DNA of 41,253 nt, from NCBI GenBank assembly GCA_964481885.1, contig CAYZUS010000016.1:1-41253 (forward strand). The letters are read 5' to 3'. Shown here one piece after another: positions 1 to 7,817 of this stretch. How positions within the stretch are numbered: the stretch's first letter is position 1; every line of letters starts with the position of its first letter. Position numbers and translations under genes: made by a program. Source of the DNA: Fen731 sp964481885. Its GTDB lineage: Bacteria > Actinomycetota > Humimicrobiia > Humimicrobiales > Humimicrobiaceae. Below the pieces are notes generated by a model. That model did not search any database. It saw only the letters and a program-made list of their open reading frames with translations, and had not been told where the DNA came from.

Positions 1-2
1 TT

Positions 3-197
3 GCTATCCTGCTGGCAGTTTTTCTGGGATTTTGGGTTTGGATTTATACCTGGGAACTTGACCAATGGAAATTCTGGTTAGGCTTGGGGGTAACATTTGT
101 AACTGCCGGAATTGCTGGAATAGGTTTTCATATTTGGGCCATAGTTGATGCTGCAAACAGGACCCCGGAATTTTACATGAATTACCCAGGCAAGTGA
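3..197 (+). CDS. C-terminal part of a small membrane protein (5' end outside window)
   Basis: An open frame runs from the window edge to a TGA at 195-197 and encodes about 64 residues with no internal stop. It contains two strongly hydrophobic stretches separated by a short polar, Trp-rich segment (WELDQWKFW), followed by HIWAIVDAANRTPEFY and a polar end (NYPGK). This looks like the last two membrane helices of a small integral membrane protein. Tail sequences of this kind occur in uncharacterised small bacterial membrane proteins; I cannot assign a family or function. It converges with the hydrogenase operon, and no clear terminator is visible in the 235 bases between them. Confidence 0.6.
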   Translation, partial: AILLAVFLGFWVWIYTWELDQWKFWLGLGVTFVTAGIAGIGFHIWAIVDAANRTPEFYMNYPGK

Positions 198-432
198 CAA
201 TTCTTGAAAATTTCTATTTCATGATATTTATAATAAAAACTAAAGAAGCCGGAGCCTGAAAAAGCCGTTTGCATGATTGTCCAAATCAGGACAGGCTGAT
301 GTGTATTGCTTGTATTACATTTATTTCATTTCCCGGCTTTCCGGCTGCCTGACAAACAGCATTGCTGCCGATGCCGGGGTATGGGTTTGCAAAGAAACTC
401 TGGCCGCGGAAAACACAATTAAAATGCTTTCC

Positions 433-882
433 TTAGTTTAACTCAAGTGGTCCAAGATTTTTTATGCTTGCAACGACATCAGCAATAACCCTGGCAAATT
501 TTTCACCTTCCGCTGCCGAAACAAAATCCAGTATGCAGCGCTCCCCTGATATGCCAAACTGCTCAAGCAGTCTTAAAACTATCTGGTGGCGCTGAATCGT
601 CCTGTAGTTTTGTTCCTTGTAATGGCAGTCCCCGGGATGGCAGCCAAGTATGATTACGCCATCTGCGCCCTCCCTGAAAGCTTTCAGCACAAACTGCGGG
701 TCAATACGGCCGGTGCACATTGCGCGTATAAACATTACATTTGGCGGATAAGCAATCTGTGCCGCCCCTGCTTTGTCAGCGCCTGCATAAGAGCACCAGT
801 TGCACAAAAATCCAACTATCTTCGGCTCAAAACCGGTTGATTTTTTTTCTTTTTTCGCTTCAGCAAGGCTACTTTTTGCCAT
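433..882 (-). CDS. mvhD: MvhD, [2Fe-2S] electron-transfer subunit linking hydrogenase to HdrA
   Basis: This 149-residue protein is a full-length MvhD/FlpD-family (F420-non-reducing hydrogenase iron-sulfur subunit D) protein. The family's cysteines are present: C27 and C30 (CNWC), C56 (AMCTGR), C81 and C86 (GCHPGDC). In the methanogen complex, MvhD carries electrons from the MvhAG hydrogenase to the HdrA flavin. The ATG is preceded by AAGGAG at good spacing and lies inside the 3' end of hdrA (14-base overlap), so the two are translationally coupled. It is the last gene of the mvhG-mvhA-protease-hdrA-mvhD operon. The first 17 residues are a Lys/Glu-rich extension ahead of the conserved domain. 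Family assignment is secure; the in vivo partner beyond HdrA is inferred. Confidence 0.93.
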   Translation of the reverse strand: MAKSSLAEAKKEKKSTGFEPKIVGFLCNWCSYAGADKAGAAQIAYPPNVMFIRAMCTGRIDPQFVLKAFREGADGVIILGCHPGDCHYKEQNYRTIQRHQIVLRLLEQFGISGERCILDFVSAAEGEKFARVIADVVASIKNLGPLELN

Positions 883-2842
883 ATAACACTCCTTCTATTT
901 CTGCAAATATTTCAGCATCAGTAAAATGATTACCCTTGATTGATCCGCCGGGACAGGCCGCCACACAGGTCCCGCATCCGACACAAAGCACTGCATTTAC
1001 TTCCGCAATTTCTTTATCCTCTAAAAATGAAATGGCTTTATAAGGACACACCATAATGCATGTCTTGCAGCCGGAACATGTGTCTGCGTTGACCTCTGCT
1101 GTAACCGGCTCTATTTCTAGCTGGCGCCCCGGAATTATGGATGACAGGACATAACCTGCCGCGGCCATTCCCTGGCTTGTGGCGGAGTTTATGCCCATGG
1201 GTGCCTGGCAGCTTCCGGCAAGATGGATCCCCCTGATTTTACTTTTGGATACATCTATTAAATTATGGAGCTCCTCATAGAAACCTGACTTATCGCTTGA
1301 AACTTCCAGTATTTTTCCCAAAGGCCCGGCGCTTTTCGACGGAACAATTGCTGTGCACAAAATCACCATGTCTGCCTGTACCTTATCTGTTTTGCCCTTA
1401 TATGTATGCTCTATATTAATCATGGAGCTTTTGCTGTCTTCGTTTAACTGCAGATTATTGACTGAAGTATAAGGGATCAGCTTTGTATTTGGGTTATTTT
1501 TGGCATGGTCAAACATTCCAAATTCTTCTTTTCCAGGAACCACAATCGTTTTGCAGAAGTGTGTCAGTTTTGCCTCAGGGATTTTGTGAGAGATGAGCCT
1601 GTTAAATTTAAAGGCGCTCTGGCAGCATACTTCAGAACAATATGGTACATATTCAGGATTCAGGCTGCCGGCGCAATGTATAATAGCTATGTTTTCCGGA
1701 ATTTTTCCATTTTTCATCTGGAGCTTTCCACCGGTCGGCCCGGATGCCGCTAAAATTCTTTCAATTTCAAAGGATGTATAAACTTCGGGTATTCTCCTGT
1801 AACCGAGTCCGGTAATCTGTGAAACATCGTAAAGCTCTGCGCCGATTGCAAGAATTATTGCTCCTACATTGCGCTCGATTATTTCATCGCAATCATCAAA
1901 GTCTATGGCTTCAGGCAGTGGGCATGCTTCACGGCAAAGATTACAGTCTTCACCTTTCAGGTGCAGGCAGTCGTCTGGCTTTATGAATGGAGCACTGGGG
2001 AGGCCTCCAAAAAAATCACTGTCTATGGCTTTTCTTTTGCTTAAACCGCAGTTTGACGTATTATCCGTTTCAACCGGGCATGCGGGCGAGCATTCACCGC
2101 AGCCTATGCAGAGATCAGTAAGCACATATCGTGGTTTTTTTCTAATCTTTGCAATAAAATTCCCAAACGAGCCTTTTACATCCTCAAGCTCAGACAATAC
2201 GAATAGCTCTATGTTTTTGGAATTCGGCCCGTGGAAAACCTGGGCAAGCATTGGCTCAAGCATGCAGGGCCCGCATTCCATCCTGGGAAACACTTCTTCA
2301 AATTTTACAGGCATGCCCCCGATAATCGGCTCTTTTTCGACAAGAGTTACTTTCCTGCCGGCTTCTGCCAGTGCAAGCGCTGCCTTCAGCCCTGCCGGGC
2401 CCGCCCCTATTACCAGCGCATTGGTGCTTATATCTATTTTCTTTACTTCAAGGGGCTCGTGAAGCTTTACACGATTTAATGCGCCTATTATCTGTGAAAC
2501 AGTTTTTTTAACTGCCATGTCATTATCTTCTGTTACCCAGGCTATGTGCTCACGGATATTTACCATCTGCATTAAATATGGATTAAGCCCGGCTTTTGAC
2601 ATACATTCACGAAAAGTCTCTTCATGATCCCTCGGTGAACATGCAGCAATGATTACCCTGTCAGGCTGTGTTTTTTTAATATCATCCGTTATTTCATTTT
2701 TCCCGTCTTCTCCGCATGCAAAACCTATCGTCTTAAAATATATATCCCCGGGGTATTTCTGCAACTCTGCACATACTTTGTCCGGGTCAATTTTTTCACT
2801 GATATTTGTGCCGCAATTACAAAAGTAAATTGCTGTTTTCAT
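869..2842 (-). CDS. hdrA: HdrA, flavin-based electron-bifurcating heterodisulfide reductase-like subunit A
   Basis: This 657-residue protein has the full HdrA layout. It has an N-terminal Cys-containing domain (C8, C10), an FAD-binding GAGPAG at 146-151, and an internal ferredoxin-like insertion with clusters at C245/C248/C251/C255 and C292/C300/C303/C307. Two C-terminal [4Fe-4S] motifs lie at C589/C592/C595/C599 and C620/C623/C626/C630. HdrA carries the bifurcating FAD and passes electrons to ferredoxin and to a partner reductase. ATG start, SD AGGAGA. It sits between the hydrogenase genes and mvhD, consistent with an HdrA-MvhADG complex. hdrB and hdrC, which hold the CCG-domain active site in methanogens, are not in this window, so the second electron acceptor is unknown. 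HdrA-type proteins occur widely in acetogens and sulfate reducers as well as methanogens. Confidence 0.95.
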   Translation of the reverse strand: MKTAIYFCNCGTNISEKIDPDKVCAELQKYPGDIYFKTIGFACGEDGKNEITDDIKKTQPDRVIIAACSPRDHEETFRECMSKAGLNPYLMQMVNIREHIAWVTEDNDMAVKKTVSQIIGALNRVKLHEPLEVKKIDISTNALVIGAGPAGLKAALALAEAGRKVTLVEKEPIIGGMPVKFEEVFPRMECGPCMLEPMLAQVFHGPNSKNIELFVLSELEDVKGSFGNFIAKIRKKPRYVLTDLCIGCGECSPACPVETDNTSNCGLSKRKAIDSDFFGGLPSAPFIKPDDCLHLKGEDCNLCREACPLPEAIDFDDCDEIIERNVGAIILAIGAELYDVSQITGLGYRRIPEVYTSFEIERILAASGPTGGKLQMKNGKIPENIAIIHCAGSLNPEYVPYCSEVCCQSAFKFNRLISHKIPEAKLTHFCKTIVVPGKEEFGMFDHAKNNPNTKLIPYTSVNNLQLNEDSKSSMINIEHTYKGKTDKVQADMVILCTAIVPSKSAGPLGKILEVSSDKSGFYEELHNLIDVSKSKIRGIHLAGSCQAPMGINSATSQGMAAAGYVLSSIIPGRQLEIEPVTAEVNADTCSGCKTCIMVCPYKAISFLEDKEIAEVNAVLCVGCGTCVAACPGGSIKGNHFTDAEIFAEIEGVLYGKK

Positions 2843-2861
2843 TTGCTTCTCCTGTTTAAAT

Positions 2862-3431
2862 TTAAGTCGCTTCCTGTTTTATTGCTTTGTGCCTGCCCGC
2901 ATCGTGTCTGTAAGAATTATGACAACCCGTGCCATGGTCAGTATCACATCTGTCAGTATCATGCCTGCCCGTAATTGCAAGTATCTTCCGTGCCGCCCTG
3001 CCAATTGCTTTGCCGACATCTTCAGAAAGACTGTCGCCAAAGGACCCGACATCGCCTGATTCCAAACCAAAAATCCTTATTCGGCCAGGCATTTTAATAC
3101 TCAGCGACCTTGCCAGTTCAATCGCTGAAGAAAAGTCGGTATCATGTGTATTTGTAATGTTTCTTGCTTTTGGTAAATCTTTCAGGGTAAGCTCCCGGAC
3201 CGTTCCAACCGGATAATTGCCTGTTACTATGGCATCTATGATTATTGCTTCATCATAACCTGCCATGGCCTCAGCTACTGCAAGCCCACCCGTATATATT
3301 TGCTTTACATCAATATCATTAATATTGTTTTTCTTTTTCTTTAAGGTCCCTTCTATCATCTGTGCCACCTTAAGGCCTGCGGCATCATCAGATAAAATCG
3401 GGTTTCCGATTCCCAGAATAACAGTTCTCAT
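2862..3431 (-). CDS. [NiFe] hydrogenase maturation endopeptidase with His/Asp-rich tail
   Basis: The sequence MRTVILGIGNPILSDDAAG is the signature N-terminus of HyaD/HycI/FrcD-type proteases (peptidase M52), which remove the C-terminal peptide of the hydrogenase large subunit after nickel insertion. I chose the ATG at 3431, which matches the family start. A TTG at 3440, overlapping the mvhA stop by four bases, would add three residues. It lies directly after mvhA, whose product carries a cleavable tail, so enzyme and substrate are adjacent. The last ~35 residues are an unusual extension rich in His, Asp and Arg with two Cys (for example RHDTDRCDTDHGTGCH), absent from typical family members of about 155-165 residues; it could bind metal. 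The gene is 19 bases upstream of hdrA. Confidence 0.88.
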   Translation of the reverse strand: MRTVILGIGNPILSDDAAGLKVAQMIEGTLKKKKNNINDIDVKQIYTGGLAVAEAMAGYDEAIIIDAIVTGNYPVGTVRELTLKDLPKARNITNTHDTDFSSAIELARSLSIKMPGRIRIFGLESGDVGSFGDSLSEDVGKAIGRAARKILAITGRHDTDRCDTDHGTGCHNSYRHDAGRHKAIKQEAT

Positions 3432-3436
3432 AACAC

Positions 3437-4927
3437 TCAATTCTGCTGTAATATTTTAACCGGGCAGCCACTGCTGTCCCGTATTGTCACGGCGAGAGGC
3501 ATATGTCCTGGCAGGGAATGTGTTGCACAGGAAAAACACGGGTCATATAGCCTGAATGCCATCTCAATCTTATTTAGCATGCCCTCTGATACAATGGTTC
3601 CCTTTGTAATTAATTTTTCCGCGGCCCTCTTTATGCTCATTGAAATCGGGGCATAATTATTGGTAGTGCCCACAATAAGATTAACCCCGGTCAGTACTCC
3701 GTTTTTATCGGCCTGGTAATGATGCGTCAAAGTTCCTCGCGGCGCTTCCACACAGCCGATTCCGCCGCCCGGGTTGATTTCGCCGGACGGGATGTTACGT
3801 ACCTCAGGTGATATAAGCTCAGGATCCTGAGCAAGCTCCAGCATGTGCTCGGAAGCATATAAGAGTTCTATCAGTCTGGCCCAGTGCGTCGCAAGTCGGT
3901 TGTGCACTGGCTGATACCTGCCATTTATTTTTTTGGAGCCGAATGTGTTATAAAATCTGTCGAAGTGTTCCTGTGCCTTTGGAGTAGAAATGCCGTCAGC
4001 GGCATTAAGGCGTGACAGAGGCGTTGCGCAATAAATACCGCTGTCTTTTCCATCAACAAGCCCTTTCCAGCCTATATTCTTAAGATATGGAAATTTAAGG
4101 TATGTCCAGGGCTCAACCCTTTCCGCTATATGTGATGCATAATCACGGCAATTATATTTTTCGAACTCTTCTCCTTCGGGAGATACCAGCCGGATCTGTC
4201 CGTCATAAAAATTAAGGAAGTTTTTTGCGTCAACAGTCCCCATGTAATAGGTCCTGTGAAGATAAATGTCTGAAAGGATAAGGTCAAGATAATCCTTATT
4301 GCCAAGAACAATATCATCAAAAATCTTGAGGCTGAACAGCGCGAAATCAATATTTTCCTTTGCAGCTGCAATAAAATGTTCCTGCTCCTCTTTTGTTACG
4401 GCTTTGCTCCACCCTCCGGGAAGACCTCCGGTTGGGTGTATGCTTCTGCCACCAAGCATTTTGATGATTTCATGATTTCGAGCACGGCATCCAATGACCT
4501 GCTTGCCGATATCGAGCCCCACCTTGTGAATAACGCCTAAAATATTTCGTTCTTCGGGTGGTGCATCGGGCCCGATAATAAAATCAGGTCCCCCAAGCAC
4601 ATAGAAGTGAGTTGTGTGGTCGGTTACATAAAATGCCATATACAGCAACTCCCTGATTTTTTTTGCAGCGGGCGGTGGGTCCGCCAAAAACAAGTCATCC
4701 AGAGCTTTTGTAGCTGCCATATGGTGGGCCTCAGGGCAGACTCCGCATATACGGCTTGTTATGGCCGGCATGTCCTCTGCTTTGCGGCCAAGGCAAAACT
4801 GTTCAAAGCCTCTTAACTCCGGTATCTGGAAATAGACGTTGTTAACGTCTCCTTCATCGTTTAAAAAAATCTCTATCTTGCCATGGCCCTCAAGGCGGGT
4901 AATGGGATCAATCGTGATCCGTTTCAT
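3437..4927 (-). CDS. mvhA: MvhA, catalytic large subunit of cytoplasmic group-3c-type [NiFe] hydrogenase
   Basis: This 496-residue large subunit starts MKRITIDPITRLEGHG and contains both NiFe-binding motifs: RICGVC (C61, C64) and DPCFSCATH (C464, C467, H470). Family knowledge puts protease cleavage after the His of the C-terminal motif. Here that would release a 26-residue tail, matching the protease gene just downstream. No twin-arginine signal accompanies the small subunit, so the enzyme is cytoplasmic. It most resembles MvhA/VhuA-type F420-non-reducing hydrogenases, which couple H2 oxidation to HdrA. It overlaps mvhG by four bases (ATGA), implying translational coupling. Complete, with no missing key residue. 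Confidence 0.95.
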   Translation of the reverse strand: MKRITIDPITRLEGHGKIEIFLNDEGDVNNVYFQIPELRGFEQFCLGRKAEDMPAITSRICGVCPEAHHMAATKALDDLFLADPPPAAKKIRELLYMAFYVTDHTTHFYVLGGPDFIIGPDAPPEERNILGVIHKVGLDIGKQVIGCRARNHEIIKMLGGRSIHPTGGLPGGWSKAVTKEEQEHFIAAAKENIDFALFSLKIFDDIVLGNKDYLDLILSDIYLHRTYYMGTVDAKNFLNFYDGQIRLVSPEGEEFEKYNCRDYASHIAERVEPWTYLKFPYLKNIGWKGLVDGKDSGIYCATPLSRLNAADGISTPKAQEHFDRFYNTFGSKKINGRYQPVHNRLATHWARLIELLYASEHMLELAQDPELISPEVRNIPSGEINPGGGIGCVEAPRGTLTHHYQADKNGVLTGVNLIVGTTNNYAPISMSIKRAAEKLITKGTIVSEGMLNKIEMAFRLYDPCFSCATHSLPGHMPLAVTIRDSSGCPVKILQQN

Positions 4928-5937
4928 TTTAAACCTCCATTTTTCTTATTGGCCCTGTGCTGAATCAAAGAATCCGCCAGGCTGAACTTATAGAAAGTCC
5001 CGCCATAATCAGGAAAATTGTCCAGTTCTTCGTCAGTTTTTTTTGTAATATCCTTTTCATCAAGGTCCTTGAGCACTGAGATATCAAGAAGTGAGCCGAT
5101 TGCAGAAGCCATTTTTGCGCCGACATCAGATACTCCGGCAGGCGGGCCATAGCAGCCGATACATGGTACATTTACCACCGGGCATAAAGCTTCGCAACCG
5201 CTGCGCGTAGCAATTCCCATACAAACAAGGCCCTGCTCCATCAGGCAGTTGTCGCCATCCGGAATAATTTCATAGTTCCTGTAGAGGCGGCTTATTTTTT
5301 TATCTTCATGGCGTTTTCTTTTACATTCATCACAAACTGTAGAGTTGCCGGCCCCAACCACACTTTTCAGCGGAGGCAGAGTGGCGCCGCTTAATACAAG
5401 CTCAATTACGTTCCACAGCTGTTTTGATTCAGGGGGACACCCGGGAATAAAATAATCAACATCTACAGTCTGGGAAAGTGTTTTTACCACATCAAAGAAT
5501 TTTGGAAGATGCAATTCCCCTTCCGGCACTTTTACCTCTTCCAGTGGAACAATATTTTCCATGTTATCCAGGCTGTCACCCGTACCATATATGGTTTTAA
5601 AATGCTCCTTTGCGGAAAAATAGTTTGAAAGTGCGGGAATGCTGCCACTGCATGCACAAGCGCCATAGGAAATAAGCACTTTTGTTTTCCTGCGAATAAG
5701 TTTTGCCATTTCTTCATTTTCTTCAGTACGAATGGCGCCATTGAAAAATGTTATGTCAATATTTCCATCAGGCATTTCTTCAACATCTTTTTTCTTGGTA
5801 TCCATGAGGCACGGGCAAAAAACGAGTTCGAAATTAGCGTCGACGTCAATCAGTTTTTCATTTAAATTTGCCAGTGATATCTCGCAACCGCCACAGGATG
5901 TTGCCCAGTACATTGCAATCTTTGGCTTGTTTTTCAT
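4924..5937 (-). CDS. mvhG: MvhG, iron-sulfur small subunit of the [NiFe] hydrogenase
   Basis: This 337-residue small subunit begins without a signal peptide. It has the proximal-cluster ligands SCGGC (C15, C18), YGACACSG near 91-98 and GCPP (C167). A C-terminal Cys-rich domain holds the medial and distal clusters (C202, C205, C231, C239, C248, C252, C259, C262). It relays electrons from MvhA towards MvhD. It is the first gene of the hydrogenase operon; ATG preceded by GGAGAG. Immediately upstream lies a set of three ATATTAAA half-sites (5949-5973) that could be an operator. Close relatives are small subunits of archaeal Mvh and of bacterial Hdr-linked hydrogenases. Confidence 0.94.
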   Translation of the reverse strand: MKNKPKIAMYWATSCGGCEISLANLNEKLIDVDANFELVFCPCLMDTKKKDVEEMPDGNIDITFFNGAIRTEENEEMAKLIRRKTKVLISYGACACSGSIPALSNYFSAKEHFKTIYGTGDSLDNMENIVPLEEVKVPEGELHLPKFFDVVKTLSQTVDVDYFIPGCPPESKQLWNVIELVLSGATLPPLKSVVGAGNSTVCDECKRKRHEDKKISRLYRNYEIIPDGDNCLMEQGLVCMGIATRSGCEALCPVVNVPCIGCYGPPAGVSDVGAKMASAIGSLLDISVLKDLDEKDITKKTDEELDNFPDYGGTFYKFSLADSLIQHRANKKNGGLK

Positions 5938-5948
5938 AAGTGCTCTCC

Positions 5949-5973
5949 ATATTAAATTTAATATGATATTAAA
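5949..5973. promoter_or_regulatory. Palindromic operator-like site ahead of mvhG
   Basis: Three ATATTAAA half-sites in alternating orientation: 5949-5956, 5957-5964 (inverted) and 5966-5973. The first two form a perfect 16-bp palindrome; the last two form a second palindrome with a single central base. They lie 12-36 bases upstream of the mvhG start, just before its ribosome-binding site. No known operator is recognised (not the Rex consensus). The region is AT-rich, so chance palindromes are possible. Confidence 0.4.
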
Positions 5974-6040
5974 TCAGTTCCTGCTGTATAGTTTTTTGAA
6001 CTAATTGCTGAAATTAAGCTTTAAAACTTTTTAATTTCGG

Positions 6041-6069
6041 TTTATAGCGAATTATTTACTGGAAACCAA
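6041..6069 (-). promoter_or_regulatory. Candidate promoter for the hydrogenase operon
   Basis: On the minus strand, TTGGTT (6069-6064) and TATAAA (6046-6041) are spaced by 17 bases, about 105 bases upstream of mvhG. The -35 is weak (3 of 6), the -10 good. The operon could also be read from the tusA genes upstream, as no strong terminator separates them. Confidence 0.3.
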
Positions 6070-6088
6070 TAAATATTTCTAAAAGTTT

Positions 6089-6319
6089 TTAGATTTGAAT
6101 TTTTATTTGTTTTTTGCCCCTGCCCATGTCCAAAGATGAAATCATGATTTTTTTACTCTCTGTGCAAAACTGCTTTACATCTGCATCAAGGGTCGGGCAG
6201 TCTGCAGTAAATACAAGTATGTCGCCTGCGACAACCTCTTTTTTTGTAATCATAAGCTTTACTTTAAGCATTGGAATCGGGCAGAGCAACCCGCAAAAAT
6301 CCTGGGATACCGTCGCCAT
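6089..6319 (-). CDS. TusA/SirA-like sulfur-carrier protein (copy 1)
   Basis: A 76-residue protein with the TusA-family core CGLLCPIPMLKVK; the CPxP cysteine is the persulfide carrier in this family. Extra cysteines occur in ADCP and KQFC. An ATG four codons further upstream (6331) is in frame, but the Shine-Dalgarno GGAGGA lies inside those codons and is correctly spaced for the ATG at 6319. This start also matches the length of the neighbouring paralogue. By my manual alignment the two copies share 60 of 76 residues, so they are a tandem duplication. Lying just upstream of the hydrogenase operon in the same direction, they may deliver sulfur for cluster assembly or a sulfur-based redox step. 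The exact role is unknown. Confidence 0.85.
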   Translation of the reverse strand: MATVSQDFCGLLCPIPMLKVKLMITKKEVVAGDILVFTADCPTLDADVKQFCTESKKIMISSLDMGRGKKQIKIQI

Positions 6320-6385
6320 TGAATCCTCCATAAATATATCTTTTTATTTTTCTAAAATTTAGCCAATCTATAAAATTCAGGAAAA

Positions 6386-6616
6386 TTAAATTTGAATTTT
6401 TACTTTTTTCTTGCCGCCGCCCATATCAAGCAATGAAATCATTACTTTGCCGGTTTCCTGGCAAAACTGTTTTACATCTGCAGCAAGAGTCGGGCAGTCT
6501 GCCGTAAATTCAAGCATGTCGCCTGCGACCACTTCTTTTTTTGTTATCATAAGCTTTACTTTCAGAATTGGAATCGGGCAAAGAAGTCCGCAATAGTCCC
6601 GTGTAACATTAGCCAT
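6386..6616 (-). CDS. TusA/SirA-like sulfur-carrier protein (copy 2)
   Basis: A 76-residue TusA-family protein with CGLLCPIPILKVK and the conserved GD(M)LEFTADCP region, ending in GGGKKKVKIQI. The ATG is preceded by AGGAGAG at good spacing. It is the upstream member of the tandem pair, with 66 bases to the start of the next copy's reading frame, and both are transcribed towards the hydrogenase operon. TusA proteins pass persulfide sulfur between desulfurases and acceptors; some relatives work with DsrE- or YeeE-type partners, none of which is adjacent here. Confidence 0.85.
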   Translation of the reverse strand: MANVTRDYCGLLCPIPILKVKLMITKKEVVAGDMLEFTADCPTLAADVKQFCQETGKVMISLLDMGGGKKKVKIQI

Positions 6617-7325
6617 TTCGCTCTCCTTGGAAATAATTTGTTAAAAAGATACCAGAAATTTATGTGACCATAATGCTGCCGTACACTGTCAGGCATCATC
6701 ATTTTAAAGCACTGAAATAAAACTCATTATTACTCAGCTCTTTGATTTAAAGGTTATTTTTATTTCTAATTATTTAAATCTTCAGAGTCAGGGTATTGTT
6801 TTGTAAATATTTCTTACATTAATTAGTAGACAGTTTACTTTAATAATACTTTAACTAATAATACATTTCACATCGGCGTTTTTAGCTAATAACTGAATAT
6901 AACTTAAAGTTTTTTTGCAACAAAAAATACAGTATAAATAAATACTGCACATTATTTGCTATGGAAAAATGACGGGACATGAAAAAACTGCGCGGAAGAT
7001 TCTGAGAAAACTGCGCGGGAGATCTGCGGCCCCTGATTTGGGGATCAGTGCCTGAATATCTGAGCATGGCTGTGCTTAAATAAAAACACTCTTTCGTAAA
7101 GGCTTGGTTAATAAACATAATCGAAAAAAAATGGGGGGGGTTAGCATACAGTAAAGTCTGGTGCAGGATCAGCCGGATGGATTATTTTCATGGTTATCTT
7201 TCAACAGGGCAGAAAACTACCAGACTCGGCCATTATAATTTTTACAGGACCCAATCCCTTTGCAGAAATTTTTACTTAAGAGGGCCTGCTTTAGGGGGCT
7301 TATAAATCCATAAAAGACATTCTGG
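6617..7325. other. 709-bp intergenic region without a convincing gene
   Basis: AT-rich, non-coding by eye. A small stem-loop CAGTAT-6-ATACTG (6930-6947) is followed on the minus strand by a T-rich run and could be a weak terminator for the vertex-protein gene at 7326. Two imperfect copies of an ACTGCGCGG-containing 23-bp unit lie around 6985-7027. A G8 homopolymer sits at 7133-7140. A 78-codon minus-strand frame at 6882-7118 has no ribosome-binding site and no recognisable composition, and I do not call it. Confidence 0.5.
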
Positions 7326-7595
7326 CTATTTCTTATAAGTATAGCTGTCGACCTTGGCAACAATTGCTGCATCAATTGCTCTGTCCCTTGTCAGGTCCGT
7401 CTGTCTTGCAGAACTTCCGGACACTACAAGAACTTTTTCTCCGATTCCGACTCCTATTATGTCTACTGCCACAACCATGCTCTCCAGCATATTTCCTTCA
7501 AGGTCTATTGATTTTACTATCAACAATGTCTTTCCTGTAAGATTTGCGTCTTTCTGGGTTGAAACTACTGAACCTACTACCTGTCCGAGTATCAT
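7326..7595 (-). CDS. EutN/CcmL-family microcompartment vertex (pentamer) protein 1
   Basis: An 89-residue protein matching the EutN/CcmL/PduN vertex family. It starts MILGQVVGSVVSTQKDANLTGKTLL, has a central VAVDIIGVGIGEKVLVVSGSSAR and a C-terminal DAAIVAKVDSY. These proteins form pentamers that cap the corners of bacterial microcompartments. SD AGGAGA upstream of ATG. It is a single gene with long AT-rich gaps on both sides. No BMC hexamer (Pfam BMC domain) gene is visible in this window; a second vertex paralogue follows at 7818-8093. Which enzymes, if any, are enclosed cannot be told from here. Confidence 0.9.
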   Translation of the reverse strand: MILGQVVGSVVSTQKDANLTGKTLLIVKSIDLEGNMLESMVVAVDIIGVGIGEKVLVVSGSSARQTDLTRDRAIDAAIVAKVDSYTYKK

Positions 7596-7817
7596 TTGAT
7601 ATTCTCCTGATGCTTCAATCTGTTAAAAACCAATTTTTAAACAGAAATATTTTAAAAAAACAAACTTCCAAATTGAAAATATTTTTGAAATCAAATTTCC
7701 TGATTGCAATATTTTTCAAAAACCTATTTTCAAATTGAAACAGTTTTGAAAAATAAATTGTAAAATTAAAATATTTTTAAAAATGCTTGAAAAACCACTA
7801 TACTAAAAAAAACAGTT

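Noticed and set aside
198..432. tRNA or small RNA between the partial gene and mvhD
   Set aside because: No T-loop-like GGTTC sequence or cloverleaf; only a 5-bp hairpin (TGTCC/GGACA) is visible.
1869..2462. 197-codon plus-strand frame inside hdrA
   Set aside because: Antisense to clearly coding hdrA; composition is that of a complementary-frame shadow.
6882..7118. 78-codon minus-strand open frame
   Set aside because: No ribosome site, no recognisable domain, spans short repeats and hairpin; ordinary spacer.
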